From NCBI GenBank assembly GCA_019119635.1, contig DWWP01000054.1, positions 146,035 through 210,034 of the forward strand: 64,000 nucleotides of DNA, written 5' to 3'. Positions within the stretch are counted from its first letter, which is position 1, and every line of letters begins with the position of its first letter. Positions 27,057 through 35,296 of this stretch are shown one piece after another. The notes under the pieces are model-generated. The model had not been told where the DNA came from and did no database searches. It saw only the letters and a list, made by a program, of their open reading frames with translations. The stretch comes from Candidatus Dietzia intestinipullorum (GTDB taxonomy: Bacteria; Actinomycetota; Actinomycetes; Mycobacteriales; Mycobacteriaceae). A program made the translations under genes and the position numbers.

Positions 27057-28252
27057 TGGACGGCGACCATCACGTGGTGCCCGCAGAGGTGCGACGGGCT
27101 CACGCGTACCTGGGGGCCGTCACCGAGCGGCCGACGGCGGAGTTGTGGGATCTCGTGGACGAGGTGGGCCCGGTGGAGGCGGCGGATCGCATCAGGTCCG
27201 GCCGGGTGGGGGCGTCGCTCGCGGGACAGTCGGAGTCCCGGCGGGACCGGATCGATGTCGACGGCCTGTTCGGAGCCGCCGCCGAGGTCGGAGCGCGCCT
27301 GCTGGTCCCGGGGGATCCGGGATGGCCTGCGACCGCGCTGGCCCCGTTGGACCGTCCGCGTGCGCTCAGGCCGGCCCGTCGTGGTGCTGTGGCGACGGCG
27401 TTGAGGCCCCTCGGCCTGTGGTGGCGCGGCCCGTCGGTTCCGGAGGTGGCGCTCGCCCGGTCCGTGTCGATCGTCGGGACGCGGGCGCCGACGGCCTACG
27501 GCCGCGCCGTGACCGCGGACCTGGCGGCCGGCCTCACGGCCGGGGCGTTCACGGTGGTCTCCGGCGGCGCCTTCGGTATCGATGCGGCCGCCCACCGCGC
27601 GGTGCTCGGGGCGAGTGGGTGCACGGTCGCCGTCCTGGCGGGTGGTGTGGACCGTCTCTACCCGCGGGGTAACGAGGGGTTGCTCTCGGCCGTGGCCGGC
27701 TCGGGCGCGGTGGTCTCCGCCCAGCCTCCCGGGACGGGGGTGACCCGCTATCGGTTCCTGGACCGCAACCGGCTCATAGCGGCACTGTCCGGGGCGACCG
27801 TCGTGGTGGAGGCGGCCGCCCGCAGTGGGGCACTGAGCACCGCGGCGTGGGCGGACGCGCTGGGACGGCCGGTGGGGGCGGTGCCCGGGCCCGTGACGTC
27901 TGTCGCCTCGGTGGGATGCCACATGCTGTTGCGCGACAGGGGGGCCGTCCTGGTCGGACGCACCGCCGATGTCGTCGAACTGGCCGGGGACATGGGGGAG
28001 ACCGCACCCCCGCCCGCCGCGGAGTCCACGTCGTGGGACGGCCTGGACGACGTGACACGTCGCGTCCTCGAGGCGTTGCCCGTGACGGGCGGCGCCGCGC
28101 CGGCCGAGGTCGCCGTGTGGTCTGGGGTCGCGCCGGCGACGACCCGGGCGGTGCTGGGCCGTCTGCTCTCGACGGGGGCCGCGATCCGCGGCGAGCGGGG
28201 CTGGCGGCGGGCTGGTGACGGCGGCGTGCAGCTGACGATGCCCGTGACCTGA
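27056..28252 (+). CDS. dprA: DNA-processing protein DprA
   Basis: Loads RecA onto incoming single-stranded DNA in transformable bacteria. The 398-aa product has the Rossmann-like DprA core: SIVGTRAPTAYGRAV, VVSGGAFGIDAAAHRA, GGVDRLYPRGN, then RFLDRNRLIAALSG and PVGAVPGPVTSVASVGCHML, and a C-terminal winged-helix domain (about 330-390). It overlaps comM by one base (TGATG). No comEA/comEC genes are in view, so a recombination role outside transformation is equally possible. Confidence 0.95.
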   Translation: MDGDHHVVPAEVRRAHAYLGAVTERPTAELWDLVDEVGPVEAADRIRSGRVGASLAGQSESRRDRIDVDGLFGAAAEVGARLLVPGDPGWPATALAPLDRPRALRPARRGAVATALRPLGLWWRGPSVPEVALARSVSIVGTRAPTAYGRAVTADLAAGLTAGAFTVVSGGAFGIDAAAHRAVLGASGCTVAVLAGGVDRLYPRGNEGLLSAVAGSGAVVSAQPPGTGVTRYRFLDRNRLIAALSGATVVVEAAARSGALSTAAWADALGRPVGAVPGPVTSVASVGCHMLLRDRGAVLVGRTADVVELAGDMGETAPPPAAESTSWDGLDDVTRRVLEALPVTGGAAPAEVAVWSGVAPATTRAVLGRLLSTGAAIRGERGWRRAGDGGVQLTMPVT

Positions 28253-28298
28253 TCGTCCCACCGGCCCGGGCGGCCTTGCGTCGCGCCGTGGCGGGAGT

Positions 28299-28304
28299 GA
28301 CAAT
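28299..28304 (+). promoter_or_regulatory. possible -10 (GACAAT) for xerC
   Basis: GACAAT, then 8 nt, then the ATG at 28313. It keeps the A at position 2 and T at position 6 of TANNNT. Confidence 0.3.
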
Positions 28305-28312
28305 CGGTACTC

Positions 28313-29281
28313 ATGGGACGAACGTCGGATACGGCGGGAGCGGGTCGGGCACTGCCGGGCGCGCTCGAGGTCGTCCTCGACGACTATGTCGACCACCTCG
28401 TCGTGGGGCGGTCCCGCTCCGAGTCCACGGCCCGGTCGTACCGCTCGGACGTCGCCGCCCTCCTGACGCACCTGTCGGCGGCAGGGGCCGGCCCCCGGAC
28501 CGCCGCCGACCTCGCGGCCGTCGTCACGCTCCCGGCGCTGCGTGGCTGGCTCGCGGCCCAGGTGGCCTCCGGTGCCTCCCGGTCCACGGTGGCGCGGCGC
28601 GTGGCCGCGGCGCGCTCGTTCAGCACCTGGGCGACGCGCGCCGGCGTACTGGCCACGGACGTCGCCGCGAGGCTGGAGGCCCCGCGGCCGCGACGCCACC
28701 TGCCCGAGGTGCTCGATCCCCGGCAGGCCGCGGAGACCATGCGCACCACGGATCTGGGCGCTTCCCAGGGCGACCCGGTCGCGGTGCGGGACCGGGTCGT
28801 CGTGGAGCTGCTCTACTCGTGCGGGATCCGCGTGGCGGAACTGTGCGGGCTCGATGTGGACGATGTGGACGACGGGCGCCGCGTGCTGCGGGTGGTGGGC
28901 AAGGGCGACAGGGAGCGAGCCGTCCCGTACGGCGTGCCCGCCGAGCGGGCCCTGCGCTCGTGGCTCGACGCCGGGCGTCCCGCCCTCGCCGGCCCCCGGT
29001 CCGGCCCCGCGCTGCTGCTCGGTGCACGCGGCGGACGTCTCGACCCCCGAGCCGCCCGGCGGATCGTCAACGAGGTCACCGCCGCGACGCCGGGTGCCCC
29101 CACCGTCTCGCCGCACGCGCTCCGCCACAGTTCGGCGACCCATCTGCTCGAGGGCGGGGCCGACCTACGACACGTCCAGGAGCTGCTGGGCCATTCGACC
29201 CCCGCGACCACGCAGATCTACACGCACGTCTCGGCGGAGCGACTCCGCACGGCGTACCGCGGGGCCCACCCCCGGGCGTGA
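28313..29281 (+). CDS. xerC: tyrosine recombinase XerC
   Basis: Resolves chromosome dimers at dif with XerD. The 322-aa product has an N-terminal SAM-like core-binding domain (about 15-115) and a catalytic domain with Arg173 (GIRVAELCG), Lys197, His268 and Arg271 (HALRHSSATHL), His294 (LLGHST) and nucleophile Tyr303 (QIYTHVS). All catalytic residues are present. The position after dprA is the mycobacterial one, so this is the housekeeping enzyme rather than a mobile-element integrase. It converges on the next gene 8 bp apart. Confidence 0.95.
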   Translation: MGRTSDTAGAGRALPGALEVVLDDYVDHLVVGRSRSESTARSYRSDVAALLTHLSAAGAGPRTAADLAAVVTLPALRGWLAAQVASGASRSTVARRVAAARSFSTWATRAGVLATDVAARLEAPRPRRHLPEVLDPRQAAETMRTTDLGASQGDPVAVRDRVVVELLYSCGIRVAELCGLDVDDVDDGRRVLRVVGKGDRERAVPYGVPAERALRSWLDAGRPALAGPRSGPALLLGARGGRLDPRAARRIVNEVTAATPGAPTVSPHALRHSSATHLLEGGADLRHVQELLGHSTPATTQIYTHVSAERLRTAYRGAHPRA

Positions 29282-29289
29282 CGAGTGCG

Positions 29290-29871
29290 TCACCCCGCTG
29301 CCCGGTCCCCGGGACGCAACGGCTTCAGCGCGATCGGACGCGAGTGCGCGCCCAGGAGGTCCAGGGGGTCGACGTAGTCGTCGTCGCCCCCCGTCGGGCC
29401 TCCCGAGGCCAGCCGTGCCCCCCAGTGGAGACAGGCCGGGGCCGGGCAGCCCGGGTGCCCGGCCAGGAGGTATCCGACGGCCTGCCCGCTCCGTACCGGG
29501 TCGCCCTGCTCGACGGTGGCCCGCACCGGCTCGTAGGTCGTCCGCAGACCGTCGGAGTGGTCGATGGACAGCACCGGACGGCCGGCGACGTGTCCCGCGA
29601 ACGCCACCGTGCCGTCGGCGGGGGAGCGGACGGTGTCCAGCGCGTCGGCGGCGAGGTCCACCCCGCGGTGCCCGGTGCCCCAGCGCTGCGCCGGAGGATC
29701 GTAGGGGGTGACGACCCGGACCGGACCGTCGAGTGGTCCACGGAAATCGTCACGCGGGGCCCCGGGGGTCGCGGCCACGGGAGGGACGACGGCGAGGCCG
29801 GCGACGGCCACGGCGACCGCGACCGTCCGGTAGGGGGAGCGCGAGCGCGTCTGGCGTCGACCGGGCGTCAT
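29290..29871 (-). CDS. secreted M23 (LytM/Csd3-like) family protein
   Basis: Protein of 193 aa with a signal peptide (basic RRQTRSRSPYR, hydrophobic 17-32, VAATPG cleavage region) and an M23 domain. Metal-binding residues His68 and Asp72 (GHRGVDLA) and His149 are present, but the catalytic HxH appears as Cys147-Leu-His149 (ACLHWGAR). It may be a weak peptidoglycan peptidase or only bind cell wall. Start ATG 29871 was chosen because the signal peptide begins there; the longer frame upstream is low-quality sequence. M. tuberculosis Rv2891 occupies the same place before rpsB. Confidence 0.85.
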   Translation of the reverse strand: MTPGRRQTRSRSPYRTVAVAVAVAGLAVVPPVAATPGAPRDDFRGPLDGPVRVVTPYDPPAQRWGTGHRGVDLAADALDTVRSPADGTVAFAGHVAGRPVLSIDHSDGLRTTYEPVRATVEQGDPVRSGQAVGYLLAGHPGCPAPACLHWGARLASGGPTGGDDDYVDPLDLLGAHSRPIALKPLRPGDRAAG

Positions 29872-29961
29872 GAGCCGATTAGACACCGCGGGCGGGCGGT
29901 CCGGGAGGGGCGGATGGCGGCTGTGGAAAATGGAGACGACCATCCACAGCCGACCGGGATG

Positions 29962-29990
29962 TTGGCCGAACGCCGGATAACCTATAGGAT
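29962..29990 (+). promoter_or_regulatory. promoter of rpsB: TTGGCC - 17 bp - TAGGAT
   Basis: -35-like TTGGCC at 29962-29967, 17-bp spacer, -10 TAGGAT at 29985-29990 within CCTATAGGAT. It predicts a transcription start near 29997. Confidence 0.6.
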
Positions 29991-30105
29991 TCCGGTGCGG
30001 TCGACTGACGTCGATTGACTTCGCGTGTCCTGCGATACCGCCAGGCGGTGTCGCATCCGGCCCCCGGGTCCACCCCCGGACGGTCGGACGCCGGACCCGT
30101 CGGTG

Positions 30106-30123
30106 CCCCTGTACCCACAGGGG
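30106..30123 (+). promoter_or_regulatory. hairpin in rpsB leader
   Basis: CCCCTGT (30106-30112), loop ACCC, exact inverse repeat ACAGGGG (30117-30123). Confidence 0.45.
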
Positions 30124-30203
30124 TTCGGCCCGGCGCGGACACCAGGGCCCGGAGCCAACCGGTTTCTCGGGCATAACCCGGAACAGGATCAGAAAGCGAG
30201 GAC

Positions 30204-30246
30204 GAGGGCCTCGCGGTCCGGCTGCTTTCAAGCCGGACGAGCCCTC
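30204..30246 (+). promoter_or_regulatory. two-tier hairpin just upstream of rpsB start
   Basis: Outer stem GAGGGC (30204-30209) with GCCCTC (30241-30246) encloses an inner stem GTCCGGCT (30216-30223), loop GCTTTCA, AGCCGGAC (30231-30238). It ends 8 nt before the rpsB ATG and takes up the place of a Shine-Dalgarno, so it could control initiation, for example by S2 binding. An alternative stem GCGAGG/CCTCGC at about 30196-30215 could compete with it. Confidence 0.5.
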
Positions 30247-30254
30247 AACACATC

Positions 30255-31145
30255 ATGGCAGTCATCTCCATGAAGCAGCTGCTCGACGCAGGCGCTCACT
30301 TCGGTCACCAGACCCGTCGCTGGAACCCCAAGATGCGGCGGTTCATCTTCACTGACCGCAATGGCATCTACATCGTCGACCTCCAGCAGACGCTCACCTA
30401 CATCGACCAGGCGTACGAGTTCGTCAAGGAGACGGTCGCGCACGGCGGCACCGTGCTCTTCGTCGGCACCAAGAAGCAGGCCCAGGAGACCATCGCGGAA
30501 GAGGCCGAGAAGGTCGGGATGCCGTACGTCAACCAGCGCTGGCTGGGCGGCATGCTCACCAACTTCCAGACCGTGCACAAGCGTCTGGCCCGGCTCAAGG
30601 AACTCGAGTCGATGGAGCAGTCCGGTGGCTTCGAGGGCCGCACCAAGAAGGAGATTCTCATGCTCACGCGTGAGAAGAACAAGCTCCAGCGGACGCTCGG
30701 CGGCATGCGCGACATGAGCAAGGTCCCCTCCGTGGTGTGGGTCGTCGACACCAACAAGGAGCACATCGCGGTCGGCGAGGCGCGCAAGCTCAACATCCCC
30801 GTCGTCGCGATCCTCGACACCAACTGCGACCCGGACGTGGTCGACTACCCGATCCCGGCCAACGATGACGCGATCCGTTCCGTCACCGTCCTGACCAAGG
30901 TCGTCGCCTCCGCGGTGGCCGAGGGGCTCAAGGCCCGCTCGCAGGCCGGCAAGGCCGCCACGGGTGAGGAGACCGAGCCGCTCGCGGAGTGGGAGTCCGA
31001 GCAGCTCGACCAGGTCACGGGCGAGGCCACCGCCGCCGAGCCGGCGGAGAAGGTGGCCGAGGCGCCCGCAGAGGCCGCCGAGGCGGCCGAGGCGACCGAG
31101 ACCACGGCCGAGAAGGCGACCGAGGCCCCCTCGGCCGAGGCCTGA
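30255..31145 (+). CDS. rpsB: 30S ribosomal protein S2 with acidic C-terminal tail
   Basis: Small-subunit protein that joins late and helps place S1 and mRNA. Residues 1 to about 235 are canonical S2 ([56 protein letters not shown]). The remaining 60 residues are an Ala/Glu/Thr tail. Start ATG 30255 gives the exact family N-terminus, yet no Shine-Dalgarno is available; a hairpin lies there instead. tsf follows after 198 bp with strong hairpins between. Confidence 0.98.
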   Translation: MAVISMKQLLDAGAHFGHQTRRWNPKMRRFIFTDRNGIYIVDLQQTLTYIDQAYEFVKETVAHGGTVLFVGTKKQAQETIAEEAEKVGMPYVNQRWLGGMLTNFQTVHKRLARLKELESMEQSGGFEGRTKKEILMLTREKNKLQRTLGGMRDMSKVPSVVWVVDTNKEHIAVGEARKLNIPVVAILDTNCDPDVVDYPIPANDDAIRSVTVLTKVVASAVAEGLKARSQAGKAATGEETEPLAEWESEQLDQVTGEATAAEPAEKVAEAPAEAAEAAEATETTAEKATEAPSAEA

Positions 31146-31170
31146 TCGACGCATCCGGCTCGAACGCCCT

Positions 31171-31222
31171 CGGGCCCGGCCTCCCACGGTCCCTCGCGGG
31201 ACCGCGCGGGTGGCCGGGCCCG
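31171..31222 (+). terminator. nested hairpin between rpsB and tsf
   Basis: Outer arms CGGGCCCGGCC (31171-31181) and its exact inverse (31212-31222); inside them CGGTCCC, loop TCGC, GGGACCG (31187-31204). Likely a full or partial terminator of rpsB. Confidence 0.6.
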
Positions 31223-31241
31223 AGGCGTCAGCAGGCCGCCT

Positions 31242-31279
31242 CCCACCCGCTCCCGGGGTCTAGGCTGGGAGCGGGTGGG
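31242..31279 (+). promoter_or_regulatory. 13-bp inverted repeat with TAGGCT in the loop, upstream of tsf
   Basis: CCCACCCGCTCCC (31242-31254) and exact inverse repeat (31267-31279) around a 12-nt loop ending TAGGCT (31261-31266), a -10-like hexamer. It may be a second terminator or a tsf promoter/operator. Confidence 0.45.
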
Positions 31280-31343
31280 CCCGCCGGCCGATGCCACACA
31301 CTTCCGACACATCACGAACCCCTTTAAGGAGGGTCGCCCCACC

Positions 31344-32168
31344 ATGGCGAACTACACCGCTGCCGACGTCAAGCGTCTGCGGGATCTCACCGGCTCCGGG
31401 ATGATGGACTGCAAGAAGGCTCTCGACGAGTCCGACGGCGACTTCGACAAGGCCGTCGAGGTGCTGCGTATCAAGGGCGCCAAGGACGTCGGTAAGCGTG
31501 CCGAGCGCACCACCGCCGAGGGCCTCGTGGCCGTCAAGGACGGCGTCATGATCGAGCTCAACTCCGAGACCGACTTCGTGGCCAAGAGCGCGGAGTTCAT
31601 CGAGCTGGCCGACAAGATCGTGGCCGTCGCCGCCGAGCAGGGCATCTCCGACATCGACGCGCTCAACGCCGCCGAGCTCGACGGCACCAGCATCGCCGAC
31701 GCCGTCGTGGCCTTCTCCGCCAAGTCCGGCGAGAAGCTGGTCCTGCGTCGCGTGGGCAAGCTGGACGGCAAGGTCGCCGTGTACCTCCACAAGCGCTCCT
31801 CCGACCTGCCCCCGGCCGTCGGCGTCCTGGTCGCCTACTCCGGCGAGGGGGAGGCCGCGGACGCCGCCGCGCGCGCCACCGCCATGCAGATCGCCGCGCT
31901 CAAGGCGCAGTACCTCTCCCGCGAGGAGGTGCCCGCCGACGTGGTCGAGAAGGAGCGCCAGATCGCCGAGGCCACCGCCCGTGAGGAGGGCAAGCCGGAG
32001 CAGGCCCTGCCGAAGATCATCGAGGGCCGCCTCAACGGCTTCTACAAGGACGTCGTGCTGGTCGACCAGCCGTCCGTCACGGAGAACAAAAAGACAGTCG
32101 GCGACGTCCTCTCCGAGGCCGGCGCCACCGTCACGTCCTTCCTCCGTTTCGAGGTCGGGCAGGCCTGA
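31344..32168 (+). CDS. tsf: translation elongation factor Ts
   Basis: Guanine nucleotide exchange factor for EF-Tu. The 274-aa product has the signature [16 protein letters not shown] and NSETDFVAK, and the C-terminal part ending SFLRFEVGQ. Start ATG 31344 is fixed by AAGGAGGG at 31326-31333, the best Shine-Dalgarno of the window, in sharp contrast to rpsB. A 38-nt near-palindrome follows the gene. Confidence 0.98.
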   Translation: MANYTAADVKRLRDLTGSGMMDCKKALDESDGDFDKAVEVLRIKGAKDVGKRAERTTAEGLVAVKDGVMIELNSETDFVAKSAEFIELADKIVAVAAEQGISDIDALNAAELDGTSIADAVVAFSAKSGEKLVLRRVGKLDGKVAVYLHKRSSDLPPAVGVLVAYSGEGEAADAAARATAMQIAALKAQYLSREEVPADVVEKERQIAEATAREEGKPEQALPKIIEGRLNGFYKDVVLVDQPSVTENKKTVGDVLSEAGATVTSFLRFEVGQA

Positions 32169-32204
32169 CGGCCCGGTCCCGGATCCGCTCCGCGAGGAGC
32201 TGCA

Positions 32205-32242
32205 CCGACGGCGGCACCCGTGCACACGGGTGCCGCCGTCGG
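32205..32242 (+). terminator. 18-bp hairpin terminator after tsf
   Basis: CCGACGGCGGCACCCGTG (32205-32222), CA, then the exact inverse repeat (32225-32242). It is the longest perfect stem seen, with no T-run. The remaining gap to pyrH shows only TAGGGC-like hexamers near 32322-32340 that could serve a pyrH promoter. Confidence 0.75.
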
Positions 32243-32432
32243 CGTGTGTACCGGTACCCCCGCCCCGGGCCGACGCCGCGCACGGGACGCGCCCTCCGGG
32301 GTCCGGCGTGCGGACGGGACCGATAGGGCAGAATGGATAGGGCTCCCACGGCAGGGCCGCACGAGACCCCGGGACACGGCCGGGGTCGACGACGCATGAG
32401 ACGGGCTCGATCCGCCCGGGACGAGGAGAGCG

Positions 32433-33158
32433 ATGACCGACCAGCCGGACGGCTACAAACGGGTGATGCTCAAGTTGGGCGGGGAGATGTTCGGCGGCGG
32501 TAGCGTCGGGATCGACCCCGACGTGGTGCAGTCCGTCGCCCGCCAGATCTCGGAGGTCTCCCGGACCGGCGCGCAGATCGCGATCGTCATCGGTGGCGGG
32601 AATTTCTTCCGCGGAGCACAGCTGCAGCAGCGCGGGCTCGACCGGGCGCGCAGCGACTACATGGGCATGCTCGGAACGGTGATGAACTGCCTGGCCCTCC
32701 AGGACTTCCTCGAGCAGGAGGGCGTTTCCACCCGCGTGCAGACGGCGATCACCATGGGACAGGTCGCGGAGCCGTACATCCCGCTGCGCGCGGAGCGTCA
32801 CCTCGAGAAGGGGCGCGTGGTCATCTTCGGCGCGGGCATGGGGATGCCGTACTTCTCGACGGACACCACCGCGGCGCAGCGTGCGCTCGAGATCCGCGCC
32901 GATGTCCTGCTCATGGCCAAGGGCGTCGACGGGGTCTACTCCGACGACCCGCGGACCAACCCCGACGCCGAGTTGTTCACCACCATCGAGCACAGGGAGT
33001 GCCTCGAGCGCGGTCTCAAGGTCGCGGACACCACGGCCTTCAGTCTCTGTATGGACAACAACATGCCGATCCTCGTGTTCAACCTCCTCACCCGGGGGAG
33101 CATCGCGAGAGCGGTCGCGGGGGAGCAGATCGGCACGCTGGTGAGCACGTCGCAGTGA
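32433..33158 (+). CDS. pyrH: UMP kinase
   Basis: Hexameric bacterial UMP kinase, amino-acid-kinase fold, step in pyrimidine nucleotide synthesis. The 241-aa product has [58 protein letters not shown] and [22 protein letters not shown] at 32423-32428 is the ribosome binding site. frr follows after 52 bp, as in nearly all bacteria. Confidence 0.98.
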   Translation: MTDQPDGYKRVMLKLGGEMFGGGSVGIDPDVVQSVARQISEVSRTGAQIAIVIGGGNFFRGAQLQQRGLDRARSDYMGMLGTVMNCLALQDFLEQEGVSTRVQTAITMGQVAEPYIPLRAERHLEKGRVVIFGAGMGMPYFSTDTTAAQRALEIRADVLLMAKGVDGVYSDDPRTNPDAELFTTIEHRECLERGLKVADTTAFSLCMDNNMPILVFNLLTRGSIARAVAGEQIGTLVSTSQ

Positions 33159-33210
33159 TCGCGCGAGCACCGCGAACCGAACCCACGAGAGAAGAACGGA
33201 AAGTACCGAC

Positions 33211-33768
33211 ATGATCGACGACACACTTCTCGAGGCCGAGGACAAGATGGAGAAGGCGATCGAGCACGTTCGCGACGAGCTCAGCTCCATCAGGACCGGC
33301 CGCGCCAACCCCGGCATGTTCAACCGGGTGCTCTGCGAGTATTACGGCACCATGACTCCCATCACGCAGATGTCCACCATCACGGTGCCCGAGCCGCGCA
33401 TGCTCATCATCAAGCCGTACGAGCCCTCGCTGATGGGCCCGATCGAGAACGCCATCCGTAACTCCGATCTCGGCGTGAACCCGACGAACGACGGTCAGGT
33501 GCTGCGCGTGACGGTGCCGCAACTCACCGAGGAGCGTCGCAGGGACCTGGTCAAGCAGGCCAGGGCCAAGGCGGAGGACGGCCGGATCTCTCTGCGCGGT
33601 GTCCGCAGAAAGGCGATGGACGAGCTCAAGCGCATCCAGAAGGACGGCGAGTCCGGCGAGGACGAGGTGAACGCGGCGGAGAAGGAACTCGACAAGCTCA
33701 CCAACCGCTTCGTCTCCGATGTCGACGAGACCGTCAAGGCCAAGGAATCCGAGCTGATGGAGGTCTAG
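33211..33768 (+). CDS. frr: ribosome recycling factor
   Basis: Splits post-termination ribosomes with EF-G. The 185-aa product is canonical: [56 protein letters not shown], and the helical C-terminus. GAGAAGA upstream serves as ribosome binding site. Confidence 0.98.
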   Translation: MIDDTLLEAEDKMEKAIEHVRDELSSIRTGRANPGMFNRVLCEYYGTMTPITQMSTITVPEPRMLIIKPYEPSLMGPIENAIRNSDLGVNPTNDGQVLRVTVPQLTEERRRDLVKQARAKAEDGRISLRGVRRKAMDELKRIQKDGESGEDEVNAAEKELDKLTNRFVSDVDETVKAKESELMEV

Positions 33769-33775
33769 ATCCTCC

Positions 33776-33781
33776 TAGTCT
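33776..33781 (+). promoter_or_regulatory. possible -10 (TAGTCT) for cdsA
   Basis: TAGTCT right after the frr stop, 49 nt before the cdsA GTG. The leader carries GGAGAACGGAGAG. Confidence 0.35.
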
Positions 33782-33830
33782 GAAGACCGATCCCGACGCC
33801 CGACCGATCCAGGAGAACGGAGAGACCGCT

Positions 33831-34709
33831 GTGGACACCGCTCCCTCGGGCCGGCCCGGGCCCACCGCCGCGGCCGCGGCGCCCCCGTCGCGTGCCGGCC
33901 GGGACCTGACGCGGGCCATCCCGGTCGGCGTCGGTCTCGGTGCCCTGGTCATCGCGAGTATCGCCTTCAGCCCACGCTGGTGGTACCTGGTAGCCGCCGG
34001 TGCCGTGGCGATCGGCACCTGGGAGGTGTTCAGGCGGCTGCGGCAGGCGCGCTTCCGTCTTCCGCTCGTGCCGCTGCTCGTGGGCGGGCAGGCGATGGTG
34101 GTCGCGGCATTCTTCCTCGGCGCCCGCGGCGCGTTCACGGCCCTCGCGGCCACCACCGTGGTGGTGTTGGTGTGGCGGCTCTTCCTCGACGGCGTGGAGA
34201 CCGCGCCACAGAACTATCTGAGGGACGTGTCGATCTCCCTGTTCGTGCTGTGCTGGATCGCGGTCCCGGGCGCGGCAGGGGCCATGCTCGCCGACGGCGA
34301 GTTCGGTGCGCAGCGGGTCGTGGCGCTGATCCTGCTGGTGGTGTGCTCGGACGTCGGCGGGTACGTCGCCGGCGTGATCTTCGGCCGGCACCCGATGGCG
34401 CGGGCGATCAGCCCCAAGAAGTCGTGGGAGGGCTTCGCTGGATCCCTCGTGTTCGCGGGCATCGGCGGGGCGCTCGTGGTGGTGCTGCTCTTCCAGGACC
34501 ACCTGCTCAAGGGGGTTCTGCTCGGCGTCCTGACGGTCTGCACGGCGACCCTCGGCGACCTCGTCGAGTCCCAGGTCAAACGCGATCTCGGGATCAAGGA
34601 CATGAGCACGATGCTGCCGGGGCACGGCGGGTTCATGGACCGACTCGACTCGGTGCTGCCCTCGGCGGTCGTCGTCTGGATCGTCTTCACGTTCATCGTC
34701 CCGACCTGA
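33831..34709 (+). CDS. cdsA: phosphatidate cytidylyltransferase (CDP-diglyceride synthase)
   Basis: Integral membrane enzyme making CDP-diacylglycerol for phospholipids. The 292-aa protein has about eight membrane segments after a Pro/Ala-rich N-terminus and the family signature [19 protein letters not shown] followed by [13 protein letters not shown]. Start GTG 33831. Its stop codon lies inside the left arm of a bidirectional terminator. Confidence 0.96.
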   Translation: MDTAPSGRPGPTAAAAAPPSRAGRDLTRAIPVGVGLGALVIASIAFSPRWWYLVAAGAVAIGTWEVFRRLRQARFRLPLVPLLVGGQAMVVAAFFLGARGAFTALAATTVVVLVWRLFLDGVETAPQNYLRDVSISLFVLCWIAVPGAAGAMLADGEFGAQRVVALILLVVCSDVGGYVAGVIFGRHPMARAISPKKSWEGFAGSLVFAGIGGALVVVLLFQDHLLKGVLLGVLTVCTATLGDLVESQVKRDLGIKDMSTMLPGHGGFMDRLDSVLPSAVVVWIVFTFIVPT

Positions 34710-34748
34710 CGCGGCGCCGCCCGCGGCCGGCCCCCGTCAGGTCGGGAC
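34698..34748. terminator. bidirectional hairpin terminator cdsA / LapA-like
   Basis: GTCCCGACCTGACG (34698-34711) and exact inverse repeat (34735-34748), with a GC-rich loop that itself contains GCCG-CCCG-CGGC. It spans the cdsA stop and ends 11 bp before the end of the convergent gene. Confidence 0.7.
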
Positions 34749-34759
34749 CGCGTGCGCAG

Positions 34760-35221
34760 TCAGCGGCTGTTGATCGCCTTGCGCGCCTTGTGGGCCCGCA
34801 TCCGCAGCTGCAGGATCCGGACGCCCGCGAACAAGGCCATGATCAGGGCGCCGGCGATGGCGGCGCACAGGACCAGCACGCCGAGCGGGAGCATGAAGGT
34901 CCAGCCGAAGTACTGCACCTCCGCCGAGGCGGAGTTCTGCACGATGAAGACCAGCAGCAGGATGGTCACCAGAGCGCCCAGCACCAGGCCCACCCAGGCG
35001 GATCCGAGCCTGCCGCCGGACGAATCGGGAAAGACCGTCGACTCGTCCGCGGCGCCCCGGCCGGTGTTCTTGCGGCGGCCGCGCCCGCGCGACCCGGTGT
35101 CGTGGTCATCGGTCGTGGCGGGTGCCGGGGCGGTGGTGCCCTCGGCGGAGGCGGTCCCGGTCGTATCGGACGGGTTCTCGGGTGTGCCGGCGTCAGCTCG
35201 GCCGTGAGAGCGCTTGGTCAT
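34760..35221 (-). CDS. LapA/DUF1049 domain membrane protein
   Basis: Protein of 153 aa: disordered Thr/Ala/Arg-rich N-terminus (1-70), membrane segment about 75-94, the motif [15 protein letters not shown] typical of LapA-type proteins, a second membrane segment about 105-130, and a basic end. LapA-family proteins in E. coli help LPS assembly; in Actinobacteria the role is unknown. TAGGGT 6 nt upstream of the ATG suggests a leaderless transcript. Confidence 0.8.
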   Translation of the reverse strand: MTKRSHGRADAGTPENPSDTTGTASAEGTTAPAPATTDDHDTGSRGRGRRKNTGRGAADESTVFPDSSGGRLGSAWVGLVLGALVTILLLVFIVQNSASAEVQYFGWTFMLPLGVLVLCAAIAGALIMALFAGVRILQLRMRAHKARKAINSR

Positions 35222-35227
35222 GCCGGA

Positions 35228-35233
35228 ACCCTA
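35228..35233 (-). promoter_or_regulatory. -10-like TAGGGT, leaderless start of LapA-like gene
   Basis: Read on the minus strand: TAGGGT, 6 nt, then ATG at 35221. Confidence 0.5.
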
Positions 35234-35296
35234 TGCCCTGGGAGAGGCTCGGAGCATCTGGTTGTGGCGTGTCGTGCGCTATGTGTTCATGACACA

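Larger units (their letters stand above)
29872..30254. other. 383-bp intergenic region with the rpsB promoter and leader
   Basis: Divergent gap between the M23 gene and rpsB. It holds, from left to right, a TCTAAT-like -10 on the minus strand 6 nt before the M23 ATG, the rpsB promoter (29962-29990), and a leader of about 255 nt with several inverted repeats, two of which are listed separately. The short frame crossing into rpsB is not a gene. Confidence 0.7.

Noticed and set aside
28313..29281. xerC considered as integrase of a mobile element
   Set aside because: It has the XerC layout and sits at the conserved position after dprA; no attachment repeats, tRNA gene or phage genes are near.
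30025..30273. Possible leader peptide of about 80 codons across the rpsB start
   Set aside because: No ribosome binding site, Pro/Arg-rich composition typical of GC shadows, and it overlaps the structured leader and the rpsB start.
33980..35296. Long N-terminal extension open in frame with rlmN
   Set aside because: It runs through cdsA and antisense to the LapA-like gene; RlmN family similarity begins only at about 35309.
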